NCBI GenBank assembly: GCA_020465985.1
Contig: JAANYP010004398.1
Location: 1 to 64,000, forward strand
Origin: Centrapalus pauciflorus
Taxonomy: Eukaryota > Streptophyta > Magnoliopsida > Asterales > Asteraceae
Length of the DNA: 64,000 bases
Reading direction: 5' to 3'
The notes under the pieces were generated by a model, which was given only the letters and a program-made list of their open reading frames with translations, made no database searches and was not told the DNA's origin. A program made the translations under genes and the position numbers. The first letter of the stretch is position 1. Each line of letters opens with the position of its first letter. Below, piece after piece: positions 1 to 10,503 of the stretch.

Positions 1-592
1 CCCGTTTTTATGCATTTCAGGGGTTATAATCCAATCCCAAGACATGATAACTACTTAACATGATAATTCAACTCAGTTGGTACGAATCACTAACCTTAAA
101 TCTGATTTTCGTTCTTGGATTTGAGTTACAACTTGAAGAGGTGATGGTGGTGATGATTCCTCAATTTTAGCTGCTGAGATCCCTCCTTTGGCTTCCTTTC
201 TGGTTCCAGCTAAGTACACACACACATATGCACTTGAGTTTGAAATGAAATGAAGAGATAAGCTATTACTCGAGATATATATACGTTCTCGGTCCCGAAC
301 TCAATTAAAACGGGTACGGTACTCATTAATCACTGGGTAAGCACCCGTTAACCCAATTAATCTCAAATTAATGACTTGGGTTTAGAATGTCAATTAACTC
401 ATTAAAACAACCCCAAATTCTCAATTACTACTAGACCGGTTATTATCTCAACCGATTAAAATTACACGTAATAGCAATCTACTTTACTGACTCACGTGCA
501 ATTTATCAATCAAAATTTACCAACTCATTGAGGCGACTCTTAAAGCCAATAAATAAATTACACGTACCTGCTGCTAGATTCCGGATGTTACA
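1..592 (-). repeat. Ty3-1 3' LTR, inner part
   Basis: This matches 6537-7128 with no indel and about two substitutions. It ends in atgttaca, as the right LTR does. In element orientation it is the start (U3 side) of the 3' LTR; the rest lies left of the window. Confidence 0.95.
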
Positions 593-604
593 AATCCTCC
601 CCTC
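593..604 (-). other. Ty3-1 polypurine tract
   Basis: On the minus strand this reads AGAGGGGAGGAT and abuts the 3' LTR, as expected for the primer of plus-strand DNA synthesis. Confidence 0.75.
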
Positions 605-634
605 TAGAACTGATCCCGTCCTCGGGATCTCAAC

Positions 635-2164
635 TCAGGTGAATAGATGCGGATACCGCTGTCGCATGTCCGCCTCGGGTTCCCAGGTAGCGCTGGAACC
701 CTTATGATACCGCCACTGTACTAACACTAGCGGGATTTCCTTCTTCCGCAACTTTTTCACCTTGCGATCTAGAATCGACTCGGGGTGTTCAACGTACCTC
801 AGCTGCTCGTCCACCTCGATCTCGGATATGGGAACTGTTTTCTCATGTGGGGCCAAACATCGCCGCAGGTAACTAACATGGAAGGTAGGATGTACTCCAC
901 GCAACTCTGGAGGCAACTCTAATCGGTAAGCCTGCGTGCCCACCCGCTCGACTATACAGAACGGCCCAATGAATCTCGGACTGAGCTTACCTCGTTTCCG
1001 GAATCGAATCACGCCTTTCCACGGGGATACCTTCAGTAGTACCCACTCACCCACATCAAACTCTAACTCTTTGGTCCTCTTATCGGCATAGCACTTCTGT
1101 CGACTCTGAGCTACCTGTAATCTCTCTCTGACCACTGCTATCTTCTCACTAGTCTGCTGAATGATCTCGGGACCTATAATCTCTTTCTCTCCCACCTCGG
1201 TCCAACATACCGGAGTACGACATTTACGACCATAAAACGCTTCGAACGGAGGCATCTTAATACTGGAGTGGTAGCTGTTATTATAAGCAAATTCAACTAA
1301 CGGCAAATGCGAATCCCAACTACCACTAAAATCCACCACACAAGCTCGTAACATATCCTCCATCGTCTGGATCGTACGCTCAGACTGGCCGTCCGACTGG
1401 GGATGATAAGCAGTACTCATCTGCACTCGAGTACCCAACGCTCGCTGTAAGCTTTGCCAGAAGGTGGACGTGAATCGGGCATCTCTATCGGAAACTATCG
1501 AGGCTGGAACTCCATGTCGGGAGACAATCTCATACAAATAAACTCGGGCGAGCTGCTCCAACGAATAAGTCTCCCGGATCGGCAGAAAATGCGCTGTCTT
1601 CGTAAGCCGGTCTACTATTACCCATATCGCATCATATCCACGTGGAGTCCGCGGTAACTTCGTAACGAAGTCCATCGTGATATGCTCCCAACTCCACTGA
1701 GGAATCTCTAACGGTTGTAAGCGGCCATGGGGCTTCTGGTGCTCGGCCTTCACCTGCAGGCAAGTCAGACAACGCTCGACGAACTCAGCTATATCCCGTT
1801 TCATACCGGGCCACCAATATAACACACGGAGATCCTGATACATCTTCGTACTACCAGGATGAATAGCAAGGCGAGACTTATGAGAATCCTCCAAGATCAA
1901 CTGTCGTGCATCACCGGCCCTAGGAACCCAAACTCGGCCCTGTCTCACATATAGTCCTCGAGAGTCAGTCTCGAACTCCTGTGACTGACCCAAAATGTGC
2001 TCCCTCCGGTGGTTCTCTGCACGCATCCCAATGGCCTGCGCCTCTCGAAGCCTCTCTATCAGGGTAGATGTCACCTCGACCCTGTAATTACGGGCTCGGC
2101 TCGAAGATTCGCGCCCCTTTCGACTGAGCGCGTCCGCCACCACATTCGCCTTACCCGGGTGGTA
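635..2164 (-). CDS. Ty3-1 Pol C-terminal part: integrase with chromodomain-like tail
   Basis: This is the continuation of the Ty3-1 polyprotein after the stop at 2165. It begins with the end of RNase H (HPGK..VVADALSRK). The integrase zinc-binding HHCC module follows (HPGSTKMY to CLTC), then the catalytic core with D in MDFVTKLP, D in VSDRDARF and E in DGQSERT. The C-terminal part ends in a chromodomain-like stretch (VQWRYHKGSSATWEPE). All DDE residues and the HHCC ligands are present, so the integrase looks functional. It cuts 3' ends and joins element DNA to the host chromosome; the tail is thought to guide chromovirus insertion to heterochromatin. It would be made only if the upstream TAG is read through. 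Confidence 0.92.
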   Translation of the reverse strand, partial: YHPGKANVVADALSRKGRESSSRARNYRVEVTSTLIERLREAQAIGMRAENHRREHILGQSQEFETDSRGLYVRQGRVWVPRAGDARQLILEDSHKSRLAIHPGSTKMYQDLRVLYWWPGMKRDIAEFVERCLTCLQVKAEHQKPHGRLQPLEIPQWSWEHITMDFVTKLPRTPRGYDAIWVIVDRLTKTAHFLPIRETYSLEQLARVYLYEIVSRHGVPASIVSDRDARFTSTFWQSLQRALGTRVQMSTAYHPQSDGQSERTIQTMEDMLRACVVDFSGSWDSHLPLVEFAYNNSYHSSIKMPPFEAFYGRKCRTPVCWTEVGEKEIIGPEIIQQTSEKIAVVRERLQVAQSRQKCYADKRTKELEFDVGEWVLLKVSPWKGVIRFRKRGKLSPRFIGPFCIVERVGTQAYRLELPPELRGVHPTFHVSYLRRCLAPHEKTVPISEIEVDEQLRYVEHPESILDRKVKKLRKKEIPLVLVQWRYHKGSSATWEPEADMRQRYPHLFT

Positions 2165-5100
2165 CTAAATGTCGCAATCGTAATCCTTGATCAACTCTAG
2201 TCCCCGCCTCTGCCGCATATTCAGATCACGCTGACTGAATAAATACTGGAGACTCTTATGATCAGTAAACAAGGTAAACGGGACTCCGTACAGATAATGG
2301 CGCCAAATCTTTAGTGCAAACACAATGGCTGTCAACTCTAAATCATGGGTCGAATAATTCTTCTCATAATCCTTCAGCTGACGAGAAGCATACGCAATCA
2401 CTCGGCCCCTCTGCATTAATACACATCCTAACCCTGTCCCCGAAGCATTAGTATACACAACAAAATCACTGGTGCCTTCCGGCAGGGCTAACACTGGAGC
2501 CTGACATAATCGCCGTTTCAGCTCCTCGAACACGAACTCCTGATCTTCAGTCCACTCAAACGGAACTGACTGGCGAGTCAAACGAGTCAACGGTACTGCG
2601 ATCAGCGCAAAGTCCTGGATGAATCGTCGATAATATCCTGCTAACCCCAGAAAGCTGCGAATCTCTGCTACACTCCGGGGTCTCTCCCAGCTCATAATGG
2701 CCTCTATCTTGGCTGGGTCTACAGAAATGCCCTTGCCGCTAACGACGTGGCCTAGGAACTGGACTTCTCGAAGCCAGAACTCACACTTCGAGAACTTCGC
2801 ATACAGCTTCTCTCGCTGCAACACACTTAGAATCTCTCGCAGGTGCGTCGCATGCTCCTTTACTGATCGGGAATATATCAGGATGTCATCTATGAACACT
2901 ATGACAAACTGATCAAGATACGGACGGCAGACCCTATTCATCAGGTCCATAAAGGCTGCTGGGGCATTGGTTAGCCCGAACGGCATAACCAGGAACTCAT
3001 AATGGCCATATCGGGTCCTGAATGCTGTCTTCGCTGTATCCTGCTCACAAACCTTCAGCTGATGGTATCCCGAGCGCAAGTCGATCTTCGAAAACACGCT
3101 GGCTCCCTGTAACTGGTCGAACAAATCATCTATCCGCGGAAGAGGATAACGGTTCTTCACCGTTACCTTATTAAGCTCGCGATAGTCTATACACATCCTC
3201 ATCGACCCATCTTTCTTCTTTACAAATAGAATTGGAGCACCCCACGGAGAAGTACTCGGTCGAATGAAGCCATGATCCAACAGCTCCTGCAACTGACTCA
3301 TCAGCTCCCTCATCTCTGTAGGAGCCAAACGATAAGGTGCGCGTGCAATGGGAGTTGCACCTGGCACCAATTCTATACGAAACTCTACCTGTCTGTCCGG
3401 TGGCAAACCAGGTAGTTCCTCGGGAAACACATCGGGGAACTCTGAAACGACATCAACGGTCTCTATACTCTGCTTCTCCTTCTTCGCATCAACTACATAT
3501 GCTAGGAAGGAGGAACAACCCTTGGCTAAACAACGACTAGCCTGAATCGCAGAAATGAGGCTAACACTGCCCCTACTGCGCTCTCCGTACACCGTAATAA
3601 CACGATCCGCAGAAACCGGTAGCCGAATGATCTTTTTGGAGCACGCAATATCAGCACGCTGAGAAGCTAACCAATCCATACCTACAATGGCATCAAAACT
3701 ACCGATCTCTATAGGCAACAAATCGATCCTAAATGGATAGCCGTCTATCTCTAATATACACTGGGCATAAATATGCCTAACTACAGAAGCACTGCCATTA
3801 GCAAGCTCTATGACTAATGGCTCTGACAACTCAACAGGCAAAGCAGTAAAATATGCAGTAAAGGCAAACGAAACAAAGGAACGGTTCGCTCCGGAATCGA
3901 ACAACACTCGGGCACTATGACCATTTAAAATGAACGTACCCGAAACCACGTCGGTTGTATCTCGAGCCTCCTCCGCTGTCAACTGAAAAACTCGACCTCT
4001 CGCTGGCGGAACAGTATCTCTGCGCGCTGAAGAGCCAACAGAACTCTGACCCTGGGTCGGCGGTCTCGAATCCCCCTGCCGCGGAGCTGTACAATCTCTG
4101 GACTGATGACCAGGCCGCCTGCAATTAAAACATAGCGGGTCTCTCGAAGTACATCCTGTCTGGGTGTGGCCGGGCTGACCACAACGGAAGCAACGCACAT
4201 GGCGGGGATCACACTCCCCTGTGTGCCTCTGGCGGCATCTCCTGCAAAACCGCTCTCTATTAGCTGACCCCGAACTCGATGCTCCTCCCCTCTGCTCGGA
4301 CCCTGCAAAACGACTGCCCCTGTCATCGGGCCTGCGATCTGATCTCTGAGAAGACCTATCTCTGTGCCTATCTCCTCCCTCAGACTCTGCGCGTCGACGG
4401 TCGTCGCCTCTAGGCTGAAACTGACTGGGACGACTATCTCTGTCCCGATCTCTATCTCTACCTCTGTCAAAACCACCTCCCTGTCCAGCCGACTGAGTGA
4501 CTCGTGGCTGCTCGACCACTGGATCTCTACGAGATAACTCGCTCTCTCGTCTACGAGCTAACTCGACTGCCCTGGCATATGTCGGAATGTAACCGGTATC
4601 AATAAACTCTCGAATCTCCTTACGCAATCCCATCAGAAACCGATTAATCTTCCGTGACTCTGTACTAATCTGAATCGGCGCGAACAAACTCAAATCGATG
4701 AAAATCTTCTCGTACTCATCAACCGATCGCTGTCCCTGAAATAACGTCAGGAAATCAATCTCCAGCTGAGCCCTGCGGTCCTCAGGACAGTATTGCTCCT
4801 CGAAACGAGCCCTAAACTGGCTCCAGGTCATCTCATAGGCTGGTCCGTCTCCCATCATATCTCTAATCGTACGCCACCACTGCTGAGCGCTAGTCCGTAA
4901 CTGGGCACTAGCAAAAGTCGTCATCTGATCAGGGTGGCATCCTGTGATACAGAAAGCCATCTCCATATCCTGCAACCAGTACATGGCCTTCACGGCCCCG
5001 GGCTCGCCGTGATACTCTGGCGGGTGTGCAGCAAGGAACTCCTTATATTTACACCCCTTGCCTGCCGCTCGCGATGAACCAGCTCCTGAATCTCTACCTC

Positions 5101-5260
5101 CGCCTGAACTCTGGGTCTGGGACTGAATACCCTCAGCACGGCCTTTCTCGTAGGCCTCCTGTAGTCGTCGGGCAAACTCCTCGTCTGATACCCGTCCCCC
5201 AGTGGGACCCTCGGGTCTCTGCTCGTCTGTCATAGAATCTCTGCATAATGTAAACAACAT
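2165..5260 (-). CDS. Ty3-1 Gag-protease-RT-RNase H polyprotein, ending at a premature TAG
   Basis: The 1,031-codon frame opens at ATG 5260, with a second ATG at 5233 (MTDEQ) that may be the real start. A retrotransposon Gag domain lies at about residues 60-260. A basic, RG-rich stretch follows, then CCHC knuckles near residues 355-395 (CFRCGQPGHTQTGC, CFNCRRPGHQSRDC). The aspartic protease motif FDSGANRSF is near residue 453. The RT motif FIDDILIYS is near residue 790 and is followed by RNase H. The frame stops at TAG 2165-2167 after YDCDI, where a glutamine codon is expected, and continues in the same frame to 635. That single CAG-to-TAG change is the only break seen. It overlaps no other gene and would be transcribed from the LTR at 5399-7128. 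Confidence 0.93.
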   Translation of the reverse strand: MLFTLCRDSMTDEQRPEGPTGGRVSDEEFARRLQEAYEKGRAEGIQSQTQSSGGGRDSGAGSSRAAGKGCKYKEFLAAHPPEYHGEPGAVKAMYWLQDMEMAFCITGCHPDQMTTFASAQLRTSAQQWWRTIRDMMGDGPAYEMTWSQFRARFEEQYCPEDRRAQLEIDFLTLFQGQRSVDEYEKIFIDLSLFAPIQISTESRKINRFLMGLRKEIREFIDTGYIPTYARAVELARRRESELSRRDPVVEQPRVTQSAGQGGGFDRGRDRDRDRDSRPSQFQPRGDDRRRAESEGGDRHRDRSSQRSDRRPDDRGSRFAGSEQRGGASSSGSANRERFCRRCRQRHTGECDPRHVRCFRCGQPGHTQTGCTSRDPLCFNCRRPGHQSRDCTAPRQGDSRPPTQGQSSVGSSARRDTVPPARGRVFQLTAEEARDTTDVVSGTFILNGHSARVLFDSGANRSFVSFAFTAYFTALPVELSEPLVIELANGSASVVRHIYAQCILEIDGYPFRIDLLPIEIGSFDAIVGMDWLASQRADIACSKKIIRLPVSADRVITVYGERSRGSVSLISAIQASRCLAKGCSSFLAYVVDAKKEKQSIETVDVVSEFPDVFPEELPGLPPDRQVEFRIELVPGATPIARAPYRLAPTEMRELMSQLQELLDHGFIRPSTSPWGAPILFVKKKDGSMRMCIDYRELNKVTVKNRYPLPRIDDLFDQLQGASVFSKIDLRSGYHQLKVCEQDTAKTAFRTRYGHYEFLVMPFGLTNAPAAFMDLMNRVCRPYLDQFVIVFIDDILIYSRSVKEHATHLREILSVLQREKLYAKFSKCEFWLREVQFLGHVVSGKGISVDPAKIEAIMSWERPRSVAEIRSFLGLAGYYRRFIQDFALIAVPLTRLTRQSVPFEWTEDQEFVFEELKRRLCQAPVLALPEGTSDFVVYTNASGTGLGCVLMQRGRVIAYASRQLKDYEKNYSTHDLELTAIVFALKIWRHYLYGVPFTLFTDHKSLQYLFSQRDLNMRQRRGLELIKDYDCDI

Positions 5261-5383
5261 TACTATAACGACAATAATATGATTCTACAATTTCTTAGAC
5301 CTACTCATCAGAGATCAAGCCCAAGGATCTAGACACTGGTTTAAGCCTAAGCATCACTAATGATACTTAAACCTTAAACTAAT
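5261..5383 (-). other. Ty3-1 leader between primer-binding site and Gag
   Basis: Noncoding leader. Its part next to the primer-binding site resembles the leader remnant of the older element at 21659-21763, showing that the two elements are relatives. Confidence 0.6.
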
Positions 5384-5395
5384 GCTCTGATACCA
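5384..5395 (-). other. Ty3-1 primer-binding site (tRNA-Met)
   Basis: The minus strand reads TGGTATCAGAGC, complementary to the 3' end of plant initiator tRNA-Met, 3 nt from the LTR end. Confidence 0.9.
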
Positions 5396-6235
5396 AGCTG
5401 TAACACCCTACTTTTTTTCGACTAATGCCACATAGGACTCACAGTCCACGTCATCAAATCATAAGCAACGTCATCAAGGGTTAAACAGCTAATTACTACT
5501 AAATATCAACATCGGACATAAGTAACACAGGACGGGAACCAACCCCCGTCAACAAAGTCCGGCAACCACGACATAAGTAAAGGTTACAGTCATCCATAAA
5601 TCACTGGCTAATAAGCCAAACCACAAAACATCAAGACTACTTACGAAAGTAGTCACTAACTACTGTCCACGCGGCGGGTCTCGGCTACTGCCCGCTGTAT
5701 CCCTAGCCTCAGTCCTCGTACCTGAGATCCACGGTTAAAACAACAGTCAGCGGAAAGCTGGTGAGTTACTATAAACAACTTTAAAACAGTTTATAAAATA
5801 GTTAGCACAACGTAACAACTGGTAAACAACTCTACATGCGGCCGGCATCAACGGCCCGACGCCTCATCGGGAGCGACCCGGCACAGCCTGCATAGCCCAC
5901 TCCACAAAGTAGTGGGTTGTCAGGTCCACTGAGTTGGGAATGACCCAACAGGCCTCTACTCTGCGTATCAACGACTATACGCGTGATCCACGAACTCTGC
6001 TCTGTGCTAACAATGTCAACGTGTAAAAGGATCCACATCGGACCCGGATAATAAACAACAAGTAAGTAACTCACCTGAAGCACGACTACAGTCCCGCTAT
6101 CAACGACAGTATCTACAAGTCCCAGGTCTAGCTACGAACCCTGGCAACAATAAATACAACTACACTGTAACGACTAGCTACGGAACTCATAACGACTACA
6201 CTACTAGACTCCCTAGCTCAACATGAATCACCAAG

Positions 6236-6480
6236 CCAAGACACACGAGCGCGGCCAGGAGCGCGGCCGTGATCGTGGTCGCGGGCTCCTCGTCGCGGCC
6301 AGTCATCTCGGACGCGATGACTCCGCGCTGCCCCTCTCGTCGCGGCCGGGCTCATCTGAGCACGCCCGTGCTCGTCCGACCCGCGACTAACGACTCGGTC
6401 GCGTTCCACTACCAGCGACCACCCTTAACCGCCTCACCCTGATCGCGGGCGCGACCAGGGGAGCTCGGCCGCGATGCGGC
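6236..6480. other. CpG-rich block inside the Ty3-1 LTR
   Basis: About 245 bp with many CG dinucleotides and gcgcggccg-like words, standing out from AT-rich surroundings. Methylated plant repeats lose CpG over time, so its survival fits a young insertion. The older related LTR has a smaller GC-rich patch near 22860-22930. Confidence 0.6.
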
Positions 6481-6810
6481 GACGAACAGAGCAGGTTATG
6501 CTCTGTTTTTCATACACTACGGGAATCGCTTTTAATCCCGTTTTTACGCATTTCAGGGGTTATAATCCAATCCCAAGACATGATAACTACTTAACATGAT
6601 AATTCAACTCAGTTGGTACGAATCACTAACCTTAAATCTGATTTTCGTTCTTGGATTTGAGTTACAACTTGAAGAGGTGATGGTGGTGATGATTCCTCAA
6701 TTTTAGCTGCTGAGATCCCTCCTTTGGCTTCCTTTCTGGTTCCAGCTAAGTACACACACACATATGCACTTGAGTTTGAAATGAAATGAAGAGATAAGCT
6801 ATTACTCGAG

Positions 6811-6819
6811 ATATATATA
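6811..6819 (-). promoter_or_regulatory. Possible TATA box of the Ty3-1 LTR
   Basis: The run atatatata lies about 310 bp from the U3 end of the LTR in the sense of transcription. The start site is not identifiable by eye. Confidence 0.4.
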
Positions 6820-7128
6820 CGTTCTCGGTCCCGAACTCAATTAAAACGGGTACGGTACTCATTAATCACTGGGTAAGCACCCGTTAACCCAATTAATCTC
6901 AAATTAATGACTTGGGTTTAGAATGTCAATTAACTCATTAAAACAACCCCAAATTCTCAATTACTACTGGACCGGTTATTATCTCAACCGATTAAAATTA
7001 CACGTAATAGCAATCTACTTTACTGACTCACGTGCAATTTATCAATCAAAATTTACCAACTCATTGAGGCGACTCTTAAAGCCAATAAATAAATTACACG
7101 TACCTGCTGCTAGATTCCGGATGTTACA

Positions 7129-7626
7129 ACTTAGTTGTTTTTCACGTTTTTGATCGAAATCAATATTTTTACTTGTAAAACTATTGATTTAATCTGTAAA
7201 ACGTTAAAAACTCGAAGTATTAGCCGTTTCTCGAATTTGCGGCGCTCGAATCTGTTAGGAGTCATTAGGGTTTTGCTCATTTTCGAGTCTGACCAAATAT
7301 TCGCTCCTTTCGAGTTTGCTTAAGAGTGCATTCGAGTTTATAGTTTTTGAGTTTGCTTCGAGTTTGGACTAGAGTCGAATAGGATCTTCTAGTTTGACTG
7401 GGGTTCGATTTTGACTGATATTCAAGTTTGCTTGGACCTTCGAGTATGGAGACCTTCGAATTTGTCACATATTTCAAATTTAATTGGATTTAAGAACTTA
7501 ACTCGAATTTAATCCCAAATAGGTTTAAACTTAATTATATTCGAATTTACCTAAATTCGAAATAATTAACTTAAATTAATTTCGAATTAAATTTACTAAG
7601 TTAAAATTCAATTAACCTTTGAAACA
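7129..7626 (+). other. Copia-1 leader, distal part
   Basis: Noncoding sequence rich in the word ttcgagttt and variants. It aligns with the copia-2 leader at about 34195-34633. Ty3-1 removed its contact with the LTR and any splice donor like the one seen in copia-2. Confidence 0.8.
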
Positions 7627-10503
7627 ATGACAAATCTTCAACGGTTTCTGGAAATGGATCATGAGGTCGGAAAAGCAAATACTCCGCCTAAGCTGATGAA
7701 ACTTGAAGACTATTACTGGTGGAAAGATTGGTTTGCCGACTTTGTGCGCTTCAACGACATGCGTATGTGGATATGTATCGACGAGGGGTACATTCCACCG
7801 ACCGCTGAGATTGAAGGGTGACAGAAGGTTGTCACGTATTCTAAAATGAAGGACGATGACAAAAAGCTGTTTGAAGCTGAGAACCGCGCATACGCTATCA
7901 TACGAATGGCGTTACCTCAGGACATACTGCACACTTTCCGCAATCAAAAGACATCGAAGGAGCTTTGGGAGACGTTGGAAAAGAGGTGTGAGGGTAATCT
8001 GAGGGTTCGGAGGAAGCGTATGGAGTTGCTTAAATAGCAATTTGCGATCTTCAAGGCTTTGAAGGATGAAAAGCTGGACGACACCATCACACGCTTTTAT
8101 CATCTACTGACAGAGCTAGAGAGTCATGATATAGAGTATAGCGACACAGAAAAGAACAATAAGCTTCTTGATGCTTTACCGGCCAAATGGGCAATGCACG
8201 TGGCCATGATTAAGCTTGATGAAGATAAATACTATACTCAATCTCTGGAGGATGTAGTGGGAACGCTGAGGGCGTATCATTTCGAGTTACTGAAGGCTGA
8301 AACGGATTATGAACAAGTCCAAAATCCAGCAATGTATTTTGGAAAATCGAAACCTTCAGTGGCAGCTGATATGAAGACAGCTACAGCCTTCTTCACCGGA
8401 GAAACGTCGTCACCGGCAGAGACTGACGACGCACAGAATGGAGCTTTCTTAGGGTTTGGTAGACCGAAAGAACAACAACATCAGGCAACACCGGCATCAA
8501 CATCTCAGGGTTACTCTAAGATGCCCATGAGCGCTAAATCGGCCGAAGAACATTTAAATTTATTGGCTTCATTTGTGGCCGCATATGGAAACTGCGTTCA
8601 GGGTAAAATAAACGATCTTGCACTCTGGGATGAAGATTATGATCAGGTAGACCCTGATGACCTTGAGGAGATGGATCTCAAATGGCAACTGGCCATGGTA
8701 ACCCAACGGGTTAAGCGATTCATCAAACGGACAGGAAGAAATCTGAACATGCATAACAAAGGGATTGGCTTTGATAAGTCCAAGGTCAAATGCTACAACT
8801 GTCAAGGCTTGGGACACTTCGCCAGAGAGTGTCAGAGACCGAAGGTAGAAAATTACCAAGGGCAGAATCAGTCTCAGGGACAGTATCAGAACCAATCTCA
8901 ACAAGGATATCTTCCGAGTTCATCATCCAGTCAAGCAAACATAGCTGGTCTGTTATCTAACGTCACATCAGACAGACAGCTGGACGGTACTTACGACTGG
9001 AGCTCGCATCCAGAATCTAACGCTAGAGCCTTTATGGCTGAAGTTACTGAGAGTGGATGTGAAGGAGAAGAGCATAGCACAAGGGACAGCAATCAACAAG
9101 AAAGCAGTCCGATGTGGGTGGAGAAGTCGGATGATCAGACGATTTTGGAGTTTGCCTCTCAGATGGCCAACGTCGAATCAGATCATACAAAGGTGAGTCT
9201 GAATTTCTCTCTTTTCCATGAATTATGTGTTTTATGTGCTACTTCTAACGACAGGTTAAATCTAGTACTAGAATCACATAAAAATATATCTGCTCAAAAT
9301 AAATCATTAAAATCGGATAATGCTAGCCTGATTGATATTAAGCAAGATCTTAGGGATAAGCTTAAGGCTGATGCACAAGATGTCATAGTTCTAAAAGACA
9401 AGCTGAGTGAGCAGTGTGTTAGATTAGAACTGATGTATGAGCATGTAGAGGCCTTGACCAAAGATCTTAAGATTAAAAAAGTAGAGCTAGCTGAATCTAA
9501 GGTGAAGGTAGCTAAGGCCAATAGTAAACTCGAAAAGTTTAGGAACTCAAGTCTTAACCTAGGGAAAGTTTTAGATGCTCAACGCCAATCAAAAAAGCCT
9601 GTAGGTCTTGGATTTCATGAGATTCCTCCACCATTTAATGACAACTATGTGCCTCAACCTCAGGACAAAACTGAGAAATCCGTAGACTTAGAGGAAATAC
9701 CTGAACCAGTGTCTGAGCCTGTAAAGGAAAATACACCTAAGGTGACTGATACAAACGTCAAGATTAAGAAAGTCAAATTTGTGTCTTCCTCTAGTGAAAC
9801 ACCTGCAGGAAAACATAAAATTGATGATCAGGATGATGAACCAGTCACTATAGATGCACAAAAAGAACCAGACACTAGTGAGACACCTAAGCCTAAGGGC
9901 ACACACAAGAAGTCCATTGACAAGATGTCTTGCTTTAGATGTCATAAAAAGGGGCATGTTGCTTCTAACTGTCCGCTTAGGAAAATTGACATTACACCTA
10001 AGACAGGGAAGCCAGCACAACCTAAGCCTGCAACAACTGTGGCGAGCACTAGTAGTTCTTAGAGTACCGCTGTGCAGGCTACAGCAAAACAGGCTGTGAA
10101 ACAAATACCGGTGAAAGGTAGACCAAAAGAGGTGATTAGGACTAATTCACCAAATCGAGTCGTTAATCAATCTAGGTCTGCACCTCAACAACAATATAGG
10201 AGCACAATACCTAGCAGAGCATACACTCCGGTTAGGTCACACACTCCTGTTAGACATCACACACCGGGTAGAGCTCAGGGATCTCAATCTGAAATGCAAT
10301 ATAATCGTAATTATTCAAGAGCTCCACAACAAATGCCTACTCAAAGGCAAAGAGTGAATTTACATCACTCGGCACCACAACAAACTCCAATTCAACGACC
10401 CAAGTCACCTGAAAGGCGAGATGGGTATTTGAAAGAGTTTAAGTATGTGGACGAGAATGGTATAACCAAGTCAGTTATGGCTTGGGTTCCCCGTGATAAC
10501 TAA
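7627..10503 (+). pseudogene. Copia-1 Gag, broken by three stop codons
   Basis: One frame of 959 codons starts at ATG 7627 (MTNLQRF) and ends at TAA 10501-10503. Premature stops are TGA 7819-7821, TAG 8035-8037 and TAG 10060-10062. The first two match Arg and Gln codons in copia-2 and look like C-to-T changes. The N-terminal half is the copia Gag domain. A first CCHC knuckle is at about 8791-8832 (CYNCQGLGHFAREC). An acidic segment and a heptad-rich, probably coiled-coil stretch (about 9240-9570) follow, then the motif GLGFHEIPPPF and a second knuckle at about 9931-9972 (CFRCHKKGHVASNC). The tail is basic and rich in Gln, Arg and Pro. Gag forms the cytoplasmic particle and packages element RNA. 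Two knuckles nearly 380 residues apart is unusual against the single or tandem knuckles of most copia Gags. Confidence 0.9.

Larger units (their letters stand above)
1..7128 (-). mobile_element. Ty3-1: young Ty3/gypsy chromovirus, cut by window start
   Basis: The element reads right to left: 5' LTR (5399-7128), tRNA-Met primer-binding site, Gag-protease-RT-RNase H-integrase, polypurine tract, and the inner 592 bp of the 3' LTR. The domain order RT-RNase H-integrase and the chromodomain-like integrase tail place it among plant chromoviruses, probably Tekay/Del given the long LTR and tRNA-Met primer. The two LTRs differ at only about two positions (10 versus 6546, 437 versus 6966), both transitions, so insertion is recent. 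It sits in the leader of copia-1: sequence from 7130 on matches the copia-2 leader near 34190. The right flank is actta; the left target duplication is outside the window. Confidence 0.93.
5399..7128 (-). repeat. Ty3-1 5' LTR, 1,730 bp
   Basis: The plus strand runs from tgtaacaccc to ggatgttaca, giving TG..CA ends. The right-hand 592 bp match 1-592. The LTR holds a TATA-like site at 6811-6819 and a CpG-rich block at 6236-6480. No ORF of note. Confidence 0.95.

Noticed and set aside
1454..5235. Several 60-165 codon ORFs on the plus strand or in other frames across Ty3-1
   Set aside because: They are shadows of the Gag-Pol frame and have no protein features of their own.
6218..6409. Arg/His/Gly-rich minus-strand ORF in the LTR
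   Set aside because: It comes from the CpG-rich block of the LTR, not a gene.
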